Source of the DNA: Ruegeria atlantica
GTDB taxonomy: Bacteria > Pseudomonadota > Alphaproteobacteria > Rhodobacterales > Rhodobacteraceae
Direction: 5' to 3'
DNA: 64,000 bases
Assembly: GCF_013032455.1 (NCBI RefSeq)
Contig: NZ_WQCF01000001.1
Span: 372,001-436,000 of the forward strand
The position numbers and the translations under genes were made by a program. Shown here one piece after another: positions 34,644-44,109 of this stretch. Positions within the stretch are counted from its first letter, which is position 1. Each line of letters begins with the position of its first letter. The notes under the pieces were generated by a model that saw nothing but the letters and a program-made list of their open reading frames with translations, made no database searches and had not been told where the DNA came from.

Positions 34644-36494
34644 ATGCTACGGATCGAAGACATCACCTATGCGGTCGAAGGCCGCCCCCTGTTTGACGGC
34701 GCCAGCGCCACCATTCCTGACGGCCACAAGGTCGGTTTGGTGGGGCGCAATGGCACCGGGAAAACAACCCTGTTCCGACTGATCCGGGGCGAGCTGGCGC
34801 TGGAATCAGGCAACATCGTTTTGCCGAAACGCGCGCGGATCGGGGGCGTGGCGCAAGAAGTTCCCTCCTCCGACGTGTCGCTTATCAATACGGTGTTGGC
34901 GGCCGACACCGAGCGTAGCGCGCTAATGTCTGAGGCTGAAGGCGCCGAGGATCCAGCGCGGATTGCCGAGATCCAAACCCGTCTGGCCGATATCGATGCT
35001 TGGTCGGCCGAGGCGCGTGCGGCCTCGATCCTCAAGGGCTTGGGGTTTGACGATCAGGACCAGCTGCGCCCGTGTTCGGATTTCTCGGGCGGTTGGCGGA
35101 TGCGTGTGGCTTTGGCGGCGGTGCTGTTTTCCCAGCCCGATTTGTTGCTGTTGGACGAACCGACCAACTATCTGGACCTCGAAGGCGCGTTGTGGCTGGA
35201 AAGCTATCTGGCCAAGTATCCGCACACGGTGATCATCATTTCGCACGACCGCGGGCTGCTGAACCGCGCGGTGGGGTCGATCCTGCATCTGGAAGACCGC
35301 AAGCTGACCTATTACGCGGTGCCTTACGACAAATTTGCTGAGCGCCGCGCCGAGCGGCTGGCACAGGCGGAATCGGAAAACGCCAAGGCCAAGGCCCGCA
35401 TCGCCCACCTGCAAAGTTTTGTGGACCGGTTCCGCGCAAAAGCCTCGAAAGCTGTTCAAGCCCAGTCTCGCCTGAAGATGATTGAGCGCATCCAATTGGT
35501 GTCAACTCCGCAAGAGGCCGCTTTGCGAGCGTTCAGTTTCCCCGAACCCGAGGAACTTTCCCCTCCGATCATCCATCTCGAAGGTGGTATCACCGGGTAT
35601 GGCGAGACCGAAGTACTGCGTCGTCTCAACCTGCGCATAGATCAGGATGACCGCATCGCGCTGCTGGGGAAGAACGGACAGGGGAAGTCAACCCTGTCCA
35701 AGCTGCTGTCCGACCGCCTGCCCCTGATGGCGGGCAAGATGACCCGCAGCAACAAACTGCGCATCGGTTATTTCGCTCAGCATCAGGTGGACGAACTTCA
35801 TGTGGACGAAACGCCACTGGATCACCTGCGCCGCCTGCGTCCAGATGAGGCGCCGGGCAAATGGCGCTCACGGCTGGCCGGTTTCGGTTTAAACGCGGAT
35901 CAGGCGGAAACTTTGGTCGGGCGTCTTTCGGGCGGACAAAAGGCCCGCCTATCTCTGCTGATCGCCACGATCGACGCACCGCATATGCTGATCCTTGACG
36001 AACCGACCAACCACTTGGACATCGAAAGCCGCGAGGCGTTGGTCGAAGCTCTGACCGCCTATACCGGCGCTGTGGTTCTGGTCAGCCACGACATGCACCT
36101 ATTGTCGCTGGTTGCAGACCGGCTGTGGCTGGTCTCGGACGGGACGGTCAAACCCTTTGACGGAGACCTTGAGACATATCGCAACCTGCTGTTGGCCCGT
36201 GACAAACCGATCAAGGAAAAACCTCAGGTGGCGAAGCCCAAACGCCCTTCGCGCGAGGCGGTGCTGGCCCTGCGCGCCGATCTGCGCAAATGCGAAGATC
36301 GGATCGAAAAGCTGACAGACATGCACGAAAAGCTTTCGGCCAAACTGGCGGACCCGGCCCTGTATGAAGACGACAAGATCAACGATCTGGAAACCTGGAA
36401 CCGCAAGTTCGCCGAAGTGGTCGAAGCCATGCAAAAGGCTGAGTCGCTTTGGGTCGCGGCCGCTGAACGTTTGGAACAGGCGGAAACCGCATGA
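34644..36494 (+). CDS. ABC-F family ATPase (Uup/YheS-like)
   Basis: Soluble double-ATPase protein of the ABC-F class, which acts on ribosomes rather than on membrane transport. Two ATPase halves: VGRNGTGKTT (~38) with FSGGWRMRVALAAVL and LLLDEPTNYLDLE; and LGKNGQGKST (~330) with LSGGQKARLSLLIA and LILDEPTNHLDIES. Between them is the basic linker (about 240-290, AKARIAHLQSFVDRFRAKAS), and a coiled-coil C-terminal region (about 545-610, LRKCEDRIEKLTDMHEKL). Start MLRIEDITYAVEG at 34644. 616 residues. Overlaps the ACT gene by 4 nt. Confidence 0.94.
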   Translation: MLRIEDITYAVEGRPLFDGASATIPDGHKVGLVGRNGTGKTTLFRLIRGELALESGNIVLPKRARIGGVAQEVPSSDVSLINTVLAADTERSALMSEAEGAEDPARIAEIQTRLADIDAWSAEARAASILKGLGFDDQDQLRPCSDFSGGWRMRVALAAVLFSQPDLLLLDEPTNYLDLEGALWLESYLAKYPHTVIIISHDRGLLNRAVGSILHLEDRKLTYYAVPYDKFAERRAERLAQAESENAKAKARIAHLQSFVDRFRAKASKAVQAQSRLKMIERIQLVSTPQEAALRAFSFPEPEELSPPIIHLEGGITGYGETEVLRRLNLRIDQDDRIALLGKNGQGKSTLSKLLSDRLPLMAGKMTRSNKLRIGYFAQHQVDELHVDETPLDHLRRLRPDEAPGKWRSRLAGFGLNADQAETLVGRLSGGQKARLSLLIATIDAPHMLILDEPTNHLDIESREALVEALTAYTGAVVLVSHDMHLLSLVADRLWLVSDGTVKPFDGDLETYRNLLLARDKPIKEKPQVAKPKRPSREAVLALRADLRKCEDRIEKLTDMHEKLSAKLADPALYEDDKINDLETWNRKFAEVVEAMQKAESLWVAAAERLEQAETA

Positions 36495-36880
36495 CCGATC
36501 CTGTCGTTGAAACCCATGCAATGATCGCGGGTATGCGCCCCGAGATTCAGCCCGGAGAATTTGCGTTCGTCGCCTGGCCCGATGACAAGCCCTGGCCCGA
36601 AGGTACGCGCGCCAGCTGCGTTGAGGCGGAGGGGATGTCTCTTATCGTCCCGATCAATAGCGCACCAAAGGATGCGGTCGCCATGCGCTGCATAACATTG
36701 CAGGTTCATTCCTCACTGGAAGGCGTGGGGTTGACTGCCGCCGTATCCGGGGCGTTGGCGCAGGCGGGTATTCCTGCAAACATGGTCGCGGGCTATCACC
36801 ATGACCACGTATACATTCCTTCAGGCCTGTCAGACGACGCCCTGAATATTCTGCAAGGTCTGCAACGGAGCAGCAAATAG
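36491..36880 (+). CDS. ACT-domain protein
   Basis: 129 residues with a central ACT-type fold (ITLQVHSSLEGVGLTAAVSG, followed by ALAQAGIPANMVAGYHHDHV), in the ACT_3/DUF2241 style. ACT domains bind small ligands, often amino acids. Starts in the ATGA overlap with the ABC-F gene; MarC follows after 2 nt. No assigned function. Confidence 0.85.
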   Translation: MTDPVVETHAMIAGMRPEIQPGEFAFVAWPDDKPWPEGTRASCVEAEGMSLIVPINSAPKDAVAMRCITLQVHSSLEGVGLTAAVSGALAQAGIPANMVAGYHHDHVYIPSGLSDDALNILQGLQRSSK

Positions 36881-36882
36881 CC

Positions 36883-37500
36883 ATGGACAGTGCATTCCTG
36901 ATAACCGCGTTCACAACGCTATTCGTGGTCCTCGACCCACCCGCGCAGACGCCGATCTTTGTTGCGCTGACCCAAGGCATGGACTGGGCCACGCGCCGCT
37001 CTATCGCGATCCGGGCCTGCCTGACCGCAGGTGTCATTCTGGCCATGTTCGCCGCCTTCGGAGAAGCCCTTTTGGGGTTCGTTGGCATCTCGATGGAGGC
37101 GTTTCGGGTCGCTGGTGGCGTTCTGCTGTTCCTGACTGCACTCGACATGCTTTTCGAACGCCGCACCAAGCGGCGTGAAAACAGTGCCGAGGAAGAAGAG
37201 CACCCCGATCCGTCGGTCTTTCCGCTGGGCATCCCTCTGATCGCTGGTCCCGGCTCAATTGCGACCATGATCCTGCTGGCCGGTCAACAGCCCGGTATTC
37301 AGGGTCTGGCCGTGGTCATCGGTGTCATGCTGGTCGTATTGGCGATGGTGTTTGTGATGTATCTGACATCTGGCGCAGTGGCGCGCATTCTGGGCAAGAC
37401 CGGGTTGAACGTGCTGACCCGGTTGCTGGGTATGCTGCTGGCGGCGCTATCCGTTCAGTTCATTTTGGACGGACTCAAGGCCTTTGGTTTTGCATCGTAA
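36883..37500 (+). CDS. MarC-family integral membrane protein
   Basis: 205 residues with about six membrane helices. The family motifs are LFVVLDPPAQTPIFVALTQG near the N-terminus and FPLGIPLIAGPGSIATMILL (~110-129) near the middle. Function of the family is not settled; despite the name it does not confer multiple antibiotic resistance. Third gene of the ABC-F - ACT - MarC transcript. Confidence 0.92.
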   Translation: MDSAFLITAFTTLFVVLDPPAQTPIFVALTQGMDWATRRSIAIRACLTAGVILAMFAAFGEALLGFVGISMEAFRVAGGVLLFLTALDMLFERRTKRRENSAEEEEHPDPSVFPLGIPLIAGPGSIATMILLAGQQPGIQGLAVVIGVMLVVLAMVFVMYLTSGAVARILGKTGLNVLTRLLGMLLAALSVQFILDGLKAFGFAS

Positions 37501-37541
37501 GTTCCCATATACCTTAATGTAATCGCAGCAAGGTGTAAGGC

Positions 37542-38123
37542 ATGGACGGCGACAGCATTGGACGTTTGGTATATCTGGTCGTGCTTGGTCTGGCCGTTGT
37601 GGCGTGGTTTATCTCGCACAACCGCCAATCGCTGAACAAAACCATGCAACAGGCGATGGCCTGGGTCTTTATCTTTGTCGGTGCCATCGCTGTGGTCGGG
37701 CTTTGGGAGGATATACGCTCGACCGTGGGCCCTTCCCCGCAAATGACTGTGACCGGCGAAACAATCGAAGTGCCCCGCTCTTATGACGGTCACTATTACC
37801 TGCCTGTCCTGGTGAACGGAGAGCCGATCACTTTCCTCGTCGATACCGGCGCCAGCCAGATCGTTCTGAGCGAACAAGACGCCAGGCGCATTGGCATCGA
37901 CCCCGACCAGCTGAACTACCTCGGTCGCGCCTCAACCGCGAACGGAGAGGTCCGTACCGCGCCCGTCCGGCTGGACAGTCTTGAGCTTGGGCCGATCACC
38001 GACAGCGGCGTTGCGGCCTGGGTTAACGAAGGCGATTTGCGCCAGTCGCTGCTGGGCATGGATTACCTGCACCGGTTCTCGAATATTCAGTTCACGGATG
38101 GCCGCCTGATCCTGTCTCGGTAA
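37542..38123 (+). CDS. Membrane-anchored retropepsin-like aspartic protease
   Basis: 193 residues. Two N-terminal hydrophobic segments (about 5-25 and 40-60) precede a single-lobed aspartic protease domain with the catalytic FLVDTGASQIVLS (~100-112) and the conserved LLGMDYLHRFSNIQF near the end (TIGR02281 clan-AA pattern). A homodimer is required for activity in this class. Faces the periplasm by the topology. 41 nt after MarC. Substrate unknown. Confidence 0.9.
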   Translation: MDGDSIGRLVYLVVLGLAVVAWFISHNRQSLNKTMQQAMAWVFIFVGAIAVVGLWEDIRSTVGPSPQMTVTGETIEVPRSYDGHYYLPVLVNGEPITFLVDTGASQIVLSEQDARRIGIDPDQLNYLGRASTANGEVRTAPVRLDSLELGPITDSGVAAWVNEGDLRQSLLGMDYLHRFSNIQFTDGRLILSR

Positions 38124-38151
38124 CAGGTCTGCGGCTGCATTTCCGAATTGA

Positions 38152-38166
38152 GAACAAAATGAGAAC
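38152..38166 (+). promoter_or_regulatory. LexA (SOS) box
   Basis: GAAC (38152-38155), 7-nt spacer AAAATGA, GAAC (38163-38166): an exact match to the alphaproteobacterial LexA-binding pattern, 16 nt before the imuA-like ATG. Direct repeat of GAGAACA frames it. Confidence 0.85.
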
Positions 38167-38182
38167 ATGTTAATCTGGCAGC

Positions 38183-38803
38183 ATGTCTACACACCTTCTT
38201 GGCCGCAAACCCGCGCGCGCCGCGCCGGGGGTCACACTTCACGATGGCATCACCTTGCAACTGGGCCGCGTGCACGAAGCCTGCGGCCCCGCCCGGCGCA
38301 GCTTTGCTATGTGGCTGGCCGGTCAGACGCAGGGGCCGGTGCTGTGGATTTCGCCCGCATGGGAACCAGGCCAGTTGAACCCCGACGGGATGATGCCCTT
38401 TGCCGACCCGGCCCGGTTCATCTTCGTCCGCCCCACCCGCGCCGAGGATCTGCTGTGGTGCATGGAGGAAGCACTGCGCAGCGGGGCCATCCCGTTAATC
38501 TTCGGCGACCTGCCCGGCGCGCCGGGGCTGACGCCGGTGCGGCGCATGCATCTGGCCGCCGAACAGGGGCGCGCGATGGGGCGGGCTCCGCTGGGAGTGT
38601 TGCTGACCCCCGGTGAGGGCGGCGCGCAGGGGGTCGAGACGCGCTGGCACATGGCCGCAACCCATCAAGGCGAGGCCCGCCGCTGGACCCTGACCCGCCG
38701 CCGCGCCCGCGCCCTGCCCCCGGTCAGTTGGCAAGCCATCCAAACCAAATCACGTGCCGGTCTGAACCTGACCCGAACCGAGGCCGAAGATGCTTTGGTG
38801 TGA
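38183..38803 (+). CDS. imuA: ImuA-like RecA-family protein, SOS-controlled
   Basis: 206 residues resembling ImuA, the RecA-like accessory factor for the ImuB/DnaE2 mutagenic translesion polymerase. Features: N-terminal MSTHLLGRKPARAAPG, the LARVHE-like LQLGRVHEACGPARRSF, HLAAEQGRAMG and LLLTPGE-like LLTPGEGGAQGVETRWHMA. No canonical P-loop is obvious, as in many ImuA proteins. An exact LexA box lies 16 nt upstream. No imuB or dnaE2 follows; the downstream ~340 nt hold no large frame. Homology is from recollection and should be checked. Confidence 0.75.
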   Translation: MSTHLLGRKPARAAPGVTLHDGITLQLGRVHEACGPARRSFAMWLAGQTQGPVLWISPAWEPGQLNPDGMMPFADPARFIFVRPTRAEDLLWCMEEALRSGAIPLIFGDLPGAPGLTPVRRMHLAAEQGRAMGRAPLGVLLTPGEGGAQGVETRWHMAATHQGEARRWTLTRRRARALPPVSWQAIQTKSRAGLNLTRTEAEDALV

Positions 38804-39142
38804 CACCTCACAAAGTTAAGAAATCTTGTGATTGGCAAAATCCGGCCTCCCACCCTAGCATTTCCGCATGAACCAACCGATCCACGACAGCCGAAATTCC
38901 TGGCTTCGCCTGTTGATCGCGCGCGCCACTACCATAAAGGCGAATGCGGACGGATAGGCCATGACCGGCTTCGCACTGCAGAAGATATGGTTGCGACAGG
39001 CGATTAGCTGTCAGGGCAAGACGGAGGCTCTGGGTGAATCTGCTGCGCTTAGACCGGTCCCAGAGTTGTTGGAAAAACAGGTGATCAAAATCGTTATGAC
39101 ATTGCTGAACCAGTCGACCTGCCGCAGGTCAGAGGGGATTGC
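38804..39142 (+). other. Intergenic region after the imuA-like gene
   Basis: 339 nt. Two short frames are present (29 residues from 38868, and one from 38961 running into the YceI start), neither with recognisable similarity or a good ribosome site. No imuB remnant was identified. Confidence 0.35.
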
Positions 39143-39739
39143 ATGACCCAGCTGACCCGACGCACACTGCTGGCTGGTCTGGCAACCCTGCCCCTAACCC
39201 CTGCAGCCCACGCTGCAATTGCCCCTTATAAACTGGTACTTCAAAACACGTCGGTCGGTTTTACCTTTGATCTGTCGGGGTTGACCCAATCCGGAACAAT
39301 GCCAATCCAGACCACGGATATTCAGATTGACGTTCGTGACCTGACAAAAAGCCGCGTAGCCGTCACCCTAAACGCCGCCGAAGCCCGAACCAAATTGCCG
39401 TTTGCCCGAAGCGCGATGCTGGGCGTGGGGGTCCTGGATGTCGAAAATTATCCGACAATTCACTTTGCATCGACCAAAGTGGAACTCGGGGAAGGCGGGC
39501 GGCTCTCGCGCGGCGCGAAAATCACCGGAGACCTGACCCTGCGCGACGTGACACGTCCGATCGCCTTTCAAGCCGACCTCTTCCGCCCACCCGGCAGCGC
39601 GCCTGAAAACCTTGATATGCTCTCAATTCGCCTGACTGGCGGACTGAACCGCCATGATTTCGGCGCATCCGGTTATGCCGATCTGGTGCAGGACACCGTC
39701 GGACTGGACATTCGAGCCGAGATCAAACGGGTCACATAG
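39143..39739 (+). CDS. YceI-family periplasmic protein
   Basis: 198 residues. A Tat- or Sec-type signal (LTRRTLLAGLATLPLTPAAHA) precedes a lipocalin-like barrel with YceI motifs: SVGFTFDLSGL, DVENYPTIHFASTKVE, and ITGDLTLRDVTRPI. The family binds polyprenyl-type lipids. The RR in the signal fits Tat export. GAGGGGATTGC lies upstream of the ATG. Confidence 0.9.
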   Translation: MTQLTRRTLLAGLATLPLTPAAHAAIAPYKLVLQNTSVGFTFDLSGLTQSGTMPIQTTDIQIDVRDLTKSRVAVTLNAAEARTKLPFARSAMLGVGVLDVENYPTIHFASTKVELGEGGRLSRGAKITGDLTLRDVTRPIAFQADLFRPPGSAPENLDMLSIRLTGGLNRHDFGASGYADLVQDTVGLDIRAEIKRVT

Positions 39740-39809
39740 ACAAAAAACGACGCCTCAGAGTCGATTAGGTGCGCGCATTCAGGCCCCATTATGGCTAGCT
39801 GGCCTTATC

Positions 39810-41030
39810 ATGAGAACGATAATTTCTTTTGCCGCCCTTTTTCTTTCTGTGATTCTGCTGCAGCTTTCCACGGGCGGCGTCGGACCGCTGGATGCCATCT
39901 CGGGACTGACACTGGATTTCACGACCGAACAGATCGGCCTCCTTGGTTCGGCGCACTTTATCGGCTTCTTTGTTGGATGCTGGTGGACACCGCGCCTGAT
40001 GGGCAGCGTCGGTCACTCTCGCGCATTTGCTGTCTGCACCGCTTTGGGTGCGATGGGGTTGCTGGGGCACACGCTAACCGACAACCCCTACATCTGGGCG
40101 GCCCTGAGAATCGCGTCAGGCACTTGCGTTGCCGGATCCTATACAGTGATCGAAGCATGGCTGAACGCCAAAGTCACAAACGAAACTCGCGGGCGCGCAA
40201 TGGGCACCTATCGCGTTGCGGATATGGGCGCCTCGCTGTGTGCACAGCTGATCATCGCTGTGCTGCCACCCGCCTCGTATGTGTCATACAATCTGTTGGC
40301 CATTCTGTGTTGTGCCGCCCTGCTGCCCCTGACCTTGACGAAAGCCACACAGCCCGAAACACCCGACGCCCCACGTCTGCGGCCCAAGCTGGCATGGCGC
40401 AGCTCGCCTTTGGCGGTGGCAGGCGTGATTATTGCGGCGCTGAGTTCCGCGTCCTTCCGCATGGTTGGCCCTATTTACGGGCAAGAGGTCGGACTGGGCG
40501 TGGATCAGATCGCATTCTTCCTTGCCTCATTCGTTCTCGGCGGTGCACTGGCGCAATACCCGTTGGGCTGGTTGGCAGACAAATATGACCGCCGCTGGGT
40601 GCTGATCTGGCTGTCCGCCGCCGCCGTGCTTAGCTGCGGCGTCACGATGGCCGCCAGTGGAACCGGCACTCTGGGTGTTATGCTGGCTGCCGGATTCTTT
40701 GGCCTGACCACCTTTCCGATCTTTTCGCTGTCGTCAGCGCATGCAAACGATTTTGTCACGACCGAGGAGCGGGTCGAACTGTCTGCCGCGTTAATGTTCT
40801 GGTACGCGCTGGGTGCGATTGCCTCTCCCTACATCTCATCTACGTTGATCGAAGCATTCGGCCCTGGAGCGCTGTTCGCCTATGTGGCCACTGGGCATAT
40901 TGGTCTGATCCTGTTCGGCTTAGCTCGGATGCGCTCGCGCCCAACACCCGAAGAGCGGACAAACTACGTTTATGCACCGCGCACATCCTTCACCATCGGG
41001 CGTCTGCTAAAACGGTCTCGGGAGGAATAA
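39810..41030 (+). CDS. Major facilitator superfamily transporter
   Basis: About 12 membrane helices in 406 residues. MFS motifs: RIASGTCVAGSYTVIEAWLN, with the loop 2-3 acidic/arginine features weak, and the second-half motif PLGWLADKYDRRWVLIW (~255). ATG 39810; a longer frame from 39654 overlaps YceI and lacks similarity. It resembles YcaD/drug-type MFS carriers; substrate unknown. Convergent with the secreted orphan, 5 nt between stop codons. Confidence 0.9.
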   Translation: MRTIISFAALFLSVILLQLSTGGVGPLDAISGLTLDFTTEQIGLLGSAHFIGFFVGCWWTPRLMGSVGHSRAFAVCTALGAMGLLGHTLTDNPYIWAALRIASGTCVAGSYTVIEAWLNAKVTNETRGRAMGTYRVADMGASLCAQLIIAVLPPASYVSYNLLAILCCAALLPLTLTKATQPETPDAPRLRPKLAWRSSPLAVAGVIIAALSSASFRMVGPIYGQEVGLGVDQIAFFLASFVLGGALAQYPLGWLADKYDRRWVLIWLSAAAVLSCGVTMAASGTGTLGVMLAAGFFGLTTFPIFSLSSAHANDFVTTEERVELSAALMFWYALGAIASPYISSTLIEAFGPGALFAYVATGHIGLILFGLARMRSRPTPEERTNYVYAPRTSFTIGRLLKRSREE

Positions 41031-41035
41031 AGACT

Positions 41036-41974
41036 CTATTCTAACGGTGGAGATGACGGGATCATTTCGTCCAGAATTGCGCCCGCCTCATACCCCAACA
41101 GGTCTACTTCCATCCGAGCGGGGTCACCGAAGGCCCAAGCTCCGACGTGACGCTGCATTCGCTCGTAACCGACGAAATCCGCCATCGCCTGGTTCCCATG
41201 CGCGTTTTCAGCAAACATCACCTGTCCCGCAGCAACCTTCTGCGGCATCACTCGCTCCAAGTAAAGCTCAACCACATTGACCCCCGTCACGTTCGACCCG
41301 CCATGATGGACGACATACATGTTGTCCCAAACATCTTGACTCACTGCGGCACGCGCATCTGAGACAGCCTTGTGCAAAGCGCCAAGTTCCGCACGCGCAG
41401 CATCTCGCATATTTGCCGCCCAAGCCGGTCGCATGTCGTTTATCACCTTCGACACTTCCTCGGACGTAAGGGTTCCGCGGTTAACGGCATCGAGTGTAAA
41501 AGCGCGCGCGGTTTCAAGCATCTGCCGTTGTCTAGATTTTGTGTCTTCGGGCAGATCAAGGTGCCCGACCGAGTTCAGCAATGTGTCTATCGCCTTTGCG
41601 ATGTTCTCAAAGTCCTCTTTCCAACGCGCATTCTCGGTGTCCTCATCAGGCCACGGAGTGACTGCCCCTATGATCCCCAAAAGAACGTGTGAAGTTGACT
41701 TGAAGATCAGGTAATTCGGCGCGTCGCGTGGAAATGTGACCTCTCCGTCCTTTGTCATGACCGTTACATCGCGTGCGATGACCATGACGGGCCGGGTCTG
41801 CGCGGTCAGAACATCCTGACCGCGCCGGAATATCGAGAGCATCGTCTTGTCAAAGGTATCAATGGCCTTCATGGCTTCGCTTTGATCCGCCGATACAATG
41901 GTTGGCGAAAAAAGCATGATGACCGAAGCGGCCAAGACCGAACGAACGAAAGGCATCAAGTAAAACTTTAGCAT
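41036..41974 (-). CDS. Secreted protein of unknown function
   Basis: 312 residues with a signal peptide (MLKFYLMPFVRSVLAASVIM, cleavage near VSA-DQSEA). The mature part is mostly helical, with conserved-looking His and Asn-rich segments (VVHHGGSNVTGVNVVELYLE, ENAHGNQAMADFVGYERM). No family recognised. ATG 41974 is preceded by GGGGGGAATT. Single gene, divergent from metG; end-to-end with the MFS gene. Confidence 0.78.
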   Translation of the reverse strand: MLKFYLMPFVRSVLAASVIMLFSPTIVSADQSEAMKAIDTFDKTMLSIFRRGQDVLTAQTRPVMVIARDVTVMTKDGEVTFPRDAPNYLIFKSTSHVLLGIIGAVTPWPDEDTENARWKEDFENIAKAIDTLLNSVGHLDLPEDTKSRQRQMLETARAFTLDAVNRGTLTSEEVSKVINDMRPAWAANMRDAARAELGALHKAVSDARAAVSQDVWDNMYVVHHGGSNVTGVNVVELYLERVMPQKVAAGQVMFAENAHGNQAMADFVGYERMQRHVGAWAFGDPARMEVDLLGYEAGAILDEMIPSSPPLE

Positions 41975-42137
41975 AATTCCCCCCGTGAAATTGTATGCAG
42001 AAGCATAATACACGGCCCGAGAATTTCGCGAAGGCACCCTTTGTTCGTGATTATAAGGCTTCAAGCAAGAAACCGGGGTTTTGCTAGCCGCTTACATAAG
42101 GTAGACGGGCGCGCAGTTAGTTACGTGGAAACGCAAA

Positions 42138-43856
42138 ATGGCTCGAATTCTCATTACCTCGGCGATCCCTTACATCAACGGGATCAAGCACCTCGGCAAC
42201 CTCATCGGCTCGCAATTGCCCGCCGATCTGTACGCACGCTATCAGCGTGGCCGGGGGAACGAGGTTATGTATCTGTGCGCCACGGATGAGCACGGCACCC
42301 CTGCGGAACTGGCGGCTGCCAAAGCTGGCAAACCAGTGGCCGAGTATTGCGCCGGCATGTATGCGGTTCAGGCGGATATTGCGAAACGGTTCGGGCTCAG
42401 CTTTGATCACTTTGGCCGCTCGTCCAGCGAACAGAACCGAAACCTGACCCAGCATTTTGCGGGCAAACTGGATGAAGCCGGACTAATCCGCGAAGTCAGT
42501 GAGAAACAGGTTTATTCCAACGCAGACAAGCGGTTCCTACCCGACCGTTATATCGAGGGCACCTGCCCCAATTGCGGTTACGACCGCGCGCGCGGCGACC
42601 AGTGTGAGAACTGCACCAAGCAGCTGGACCCGACCGATCTGATCGAGCCGCGTTCTGCCATTTCCGGCTCCACCGATCTTGAGATACGCGAGACCAAGCA
42701 CCTGTATCTGCGCCAGTCCGCAATGAAAGATCAGCTAGATGCGTGGATCGACAGCAAGACGGATTGGCCGATCCTGACTACCTCGATTGCAAAGAAATGG
42801 TTGCATGATGGTGACGGTCTGCAGGATCGCGGCATTACCCGTGATCTGGACTGGGGTGTACCGGTCAAGAAAGGTGATCAGGACTGGCCGGGGATGGAAG
42901 GCAAGGTCTTCTACGTCTGGTTCGACGCGCCGATTGAATACATCGCCTGCGCCAAGGAATGGGCGGACGCCAACGGCAAATCGGATGCCGATTGGGAGCG
43001 CTGGTGGCGCACTGACAAAGGCGCCGATGACGTGCGCTATGTGCAGTTCATGGGCAAGGACAACGTTCCGTTCCATACGCTGTCCTTCCCGGCAACCATC
43101 CTAGGTTCGGGCGAACCGTGGAAGATGGTCGACCACCTGAAGTCGTTCAACTACTTGAACTATGATGGTGGCCAGTTCTCGACCTCTCAAGGTCGTGGAG
43201 TGTTCATGGATCAGGCGCTTGAAATTCTGCCCGCCGACTACTGGCGCTGGTGGTTGTTGAGCCATGCGCCGGAAAGCAGCGACAGTGAGTTTACATGGGA
43301 AAACTTCCAGCAATCGGTGAACAAAGACCTCGCCGACGTTCTGGGGAACTTTGTCAGCCGTATCACCAAGTTCTGCCGCTCGAAATTCGGTGAGGCCGTT
43401 CCAGAGGGCGGCACCTATGGCGAGCGCGAGCAAGCCCTGATCGAGGAACTTACCCGCCGTGTCCGCGCCTATGAAGGGCATATGGAGTCAATGGAGGTCC
43501 GCAAGTCAGCGCAGGAACTGCGCGCGATCTGGGTCGCCGGCAACGAATACCTTCAGGCCGCCGCACCTTGGTCCACTTTCAAGGAAGACCCCGAACAGGC
43601 CGCTGCACAGGTGCGTCTAGGCCTGAACCTGATCCGCCTCTATGCCGTGCTCAGTGCGCCGTTTATCCCCGAAACCTCGGCCCGGATGCTGAGTGCGATG
43701 AATACGCTGGACACCCGTTGGCCAGATGACGTCGCAGCGGCGCTGGACGCTCTGCCCGCCGGGCATGAGTTTTCGGTGCCAGAAGTGTTGTTCGCAAAAA
43801 TTACCGACGAACAGCGCGAAGACTGGCAAACCCGGTTCGCTGGCACGCGCGATTGA
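42138..43856 (+). CDS. metG: Methionine-tRNA ligase
   Basis: Charges tRNA-Met. 572 residues of the class I synthetase: the HIGH-equivalent is HLGN in [14 protein letters not shown] (~8-21), the zinc-knuckle [17 protein letters not shown] lies near 140-157, and the KMSKS-equivalent is [10 protein letters not shown] near 344. [15 protein letters not shown] and [17 protein letters not shown] are typical. No C-terminal dimerisation extension. Single gene with a strong terminator. Confidence 0.97.
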   Translation: MARILITSAIPYINGIKHLGNLIGSQLPADLYARYQRGRGNEVMYLCATDEHGTPAELAAAKAGKPVAEYCAGMYAVQADIAKRFGLSFDHFGRSSSEQNRNLTQHFAGKLDEAGLIREVSEKQVYSNADKRFLPDRYIEGTCPNCGYDRARGDQCENCTKQLDPTDLIEPRSAISGSTDLEIRETKHLYLRQSAMKDQLDAWIDSKTDWPILTTSIAKKWLHDGDGLQDRGITRDLDWGVPVKKGDQDWPGMEGKVFYVWFDAPIEYIACAKEWADANGKSDADWERWWRTDKGADDVRYVQFMGKDNVPFHTLSFPATILGSGEPWKMVDHLKSFNYLNYDGGQFSTSQGRGVFMDQALEILPADYWRWWLLSHAPESSDSEFTWENFQQSVNKDLADVLGNFVSRITKFCRSKFGEAVPEGGTYGEREQALIEELTRRVRAYEGHMESMEVRKSAQELRAIWVAGNEYLQAAAPWSTFKEDPEQAAAQVRLGLNLIRLYAVLSAPFIPETSARMLSAMNTLDTRWPDDVAAALDALPAGHEFSVPEVLFAKITDEQREDWQTRFAGTRD

Positions 43857-43880
43857 TCTGTTGGAAAATTAGAATTGAGA

Positions 43881-43910
43881 AACGGGGGTCACATGACCCC
43901 CGTTTTCGTT
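43881..43910 (+). terminator. Rho-independent terminator of metG
   Basis: Perfect 10-bp stem AACGGGGGTC/GACCCCCGTT (43881-43890 with 43895-43904), loop ACAT, followed by a T-rich tail; outer bases GAGAAAC/GTTTCTC extend it. Confidence 0.92.
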
Positions 43911-44109
43911 TCTCAAACAAAATACATAAACACTTCGGCCTAAGTTAGCCCAGCAACAAAAAAATATCCGCGGCCCTTGACCTACAGTCACACTCAATAT
44001 GCTTGAGATAAAATCTCAAAACGGCCATCCTGATCCAGAATTCAGTCGACTCGTTGGAGCAGACAGCCTGCCCTGACGAAAAATCTTACGTTTTAACGAG
44101 GCGCCCGCC

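Noticed and set aside
38868-39146. 29-residue and 61-residue open frames between imuA and YceI, considered as imuB remnants
   Set aside because: Neither shows Y-family polymerase motifs or a good ribosome site; the second overlaps the YceI start.
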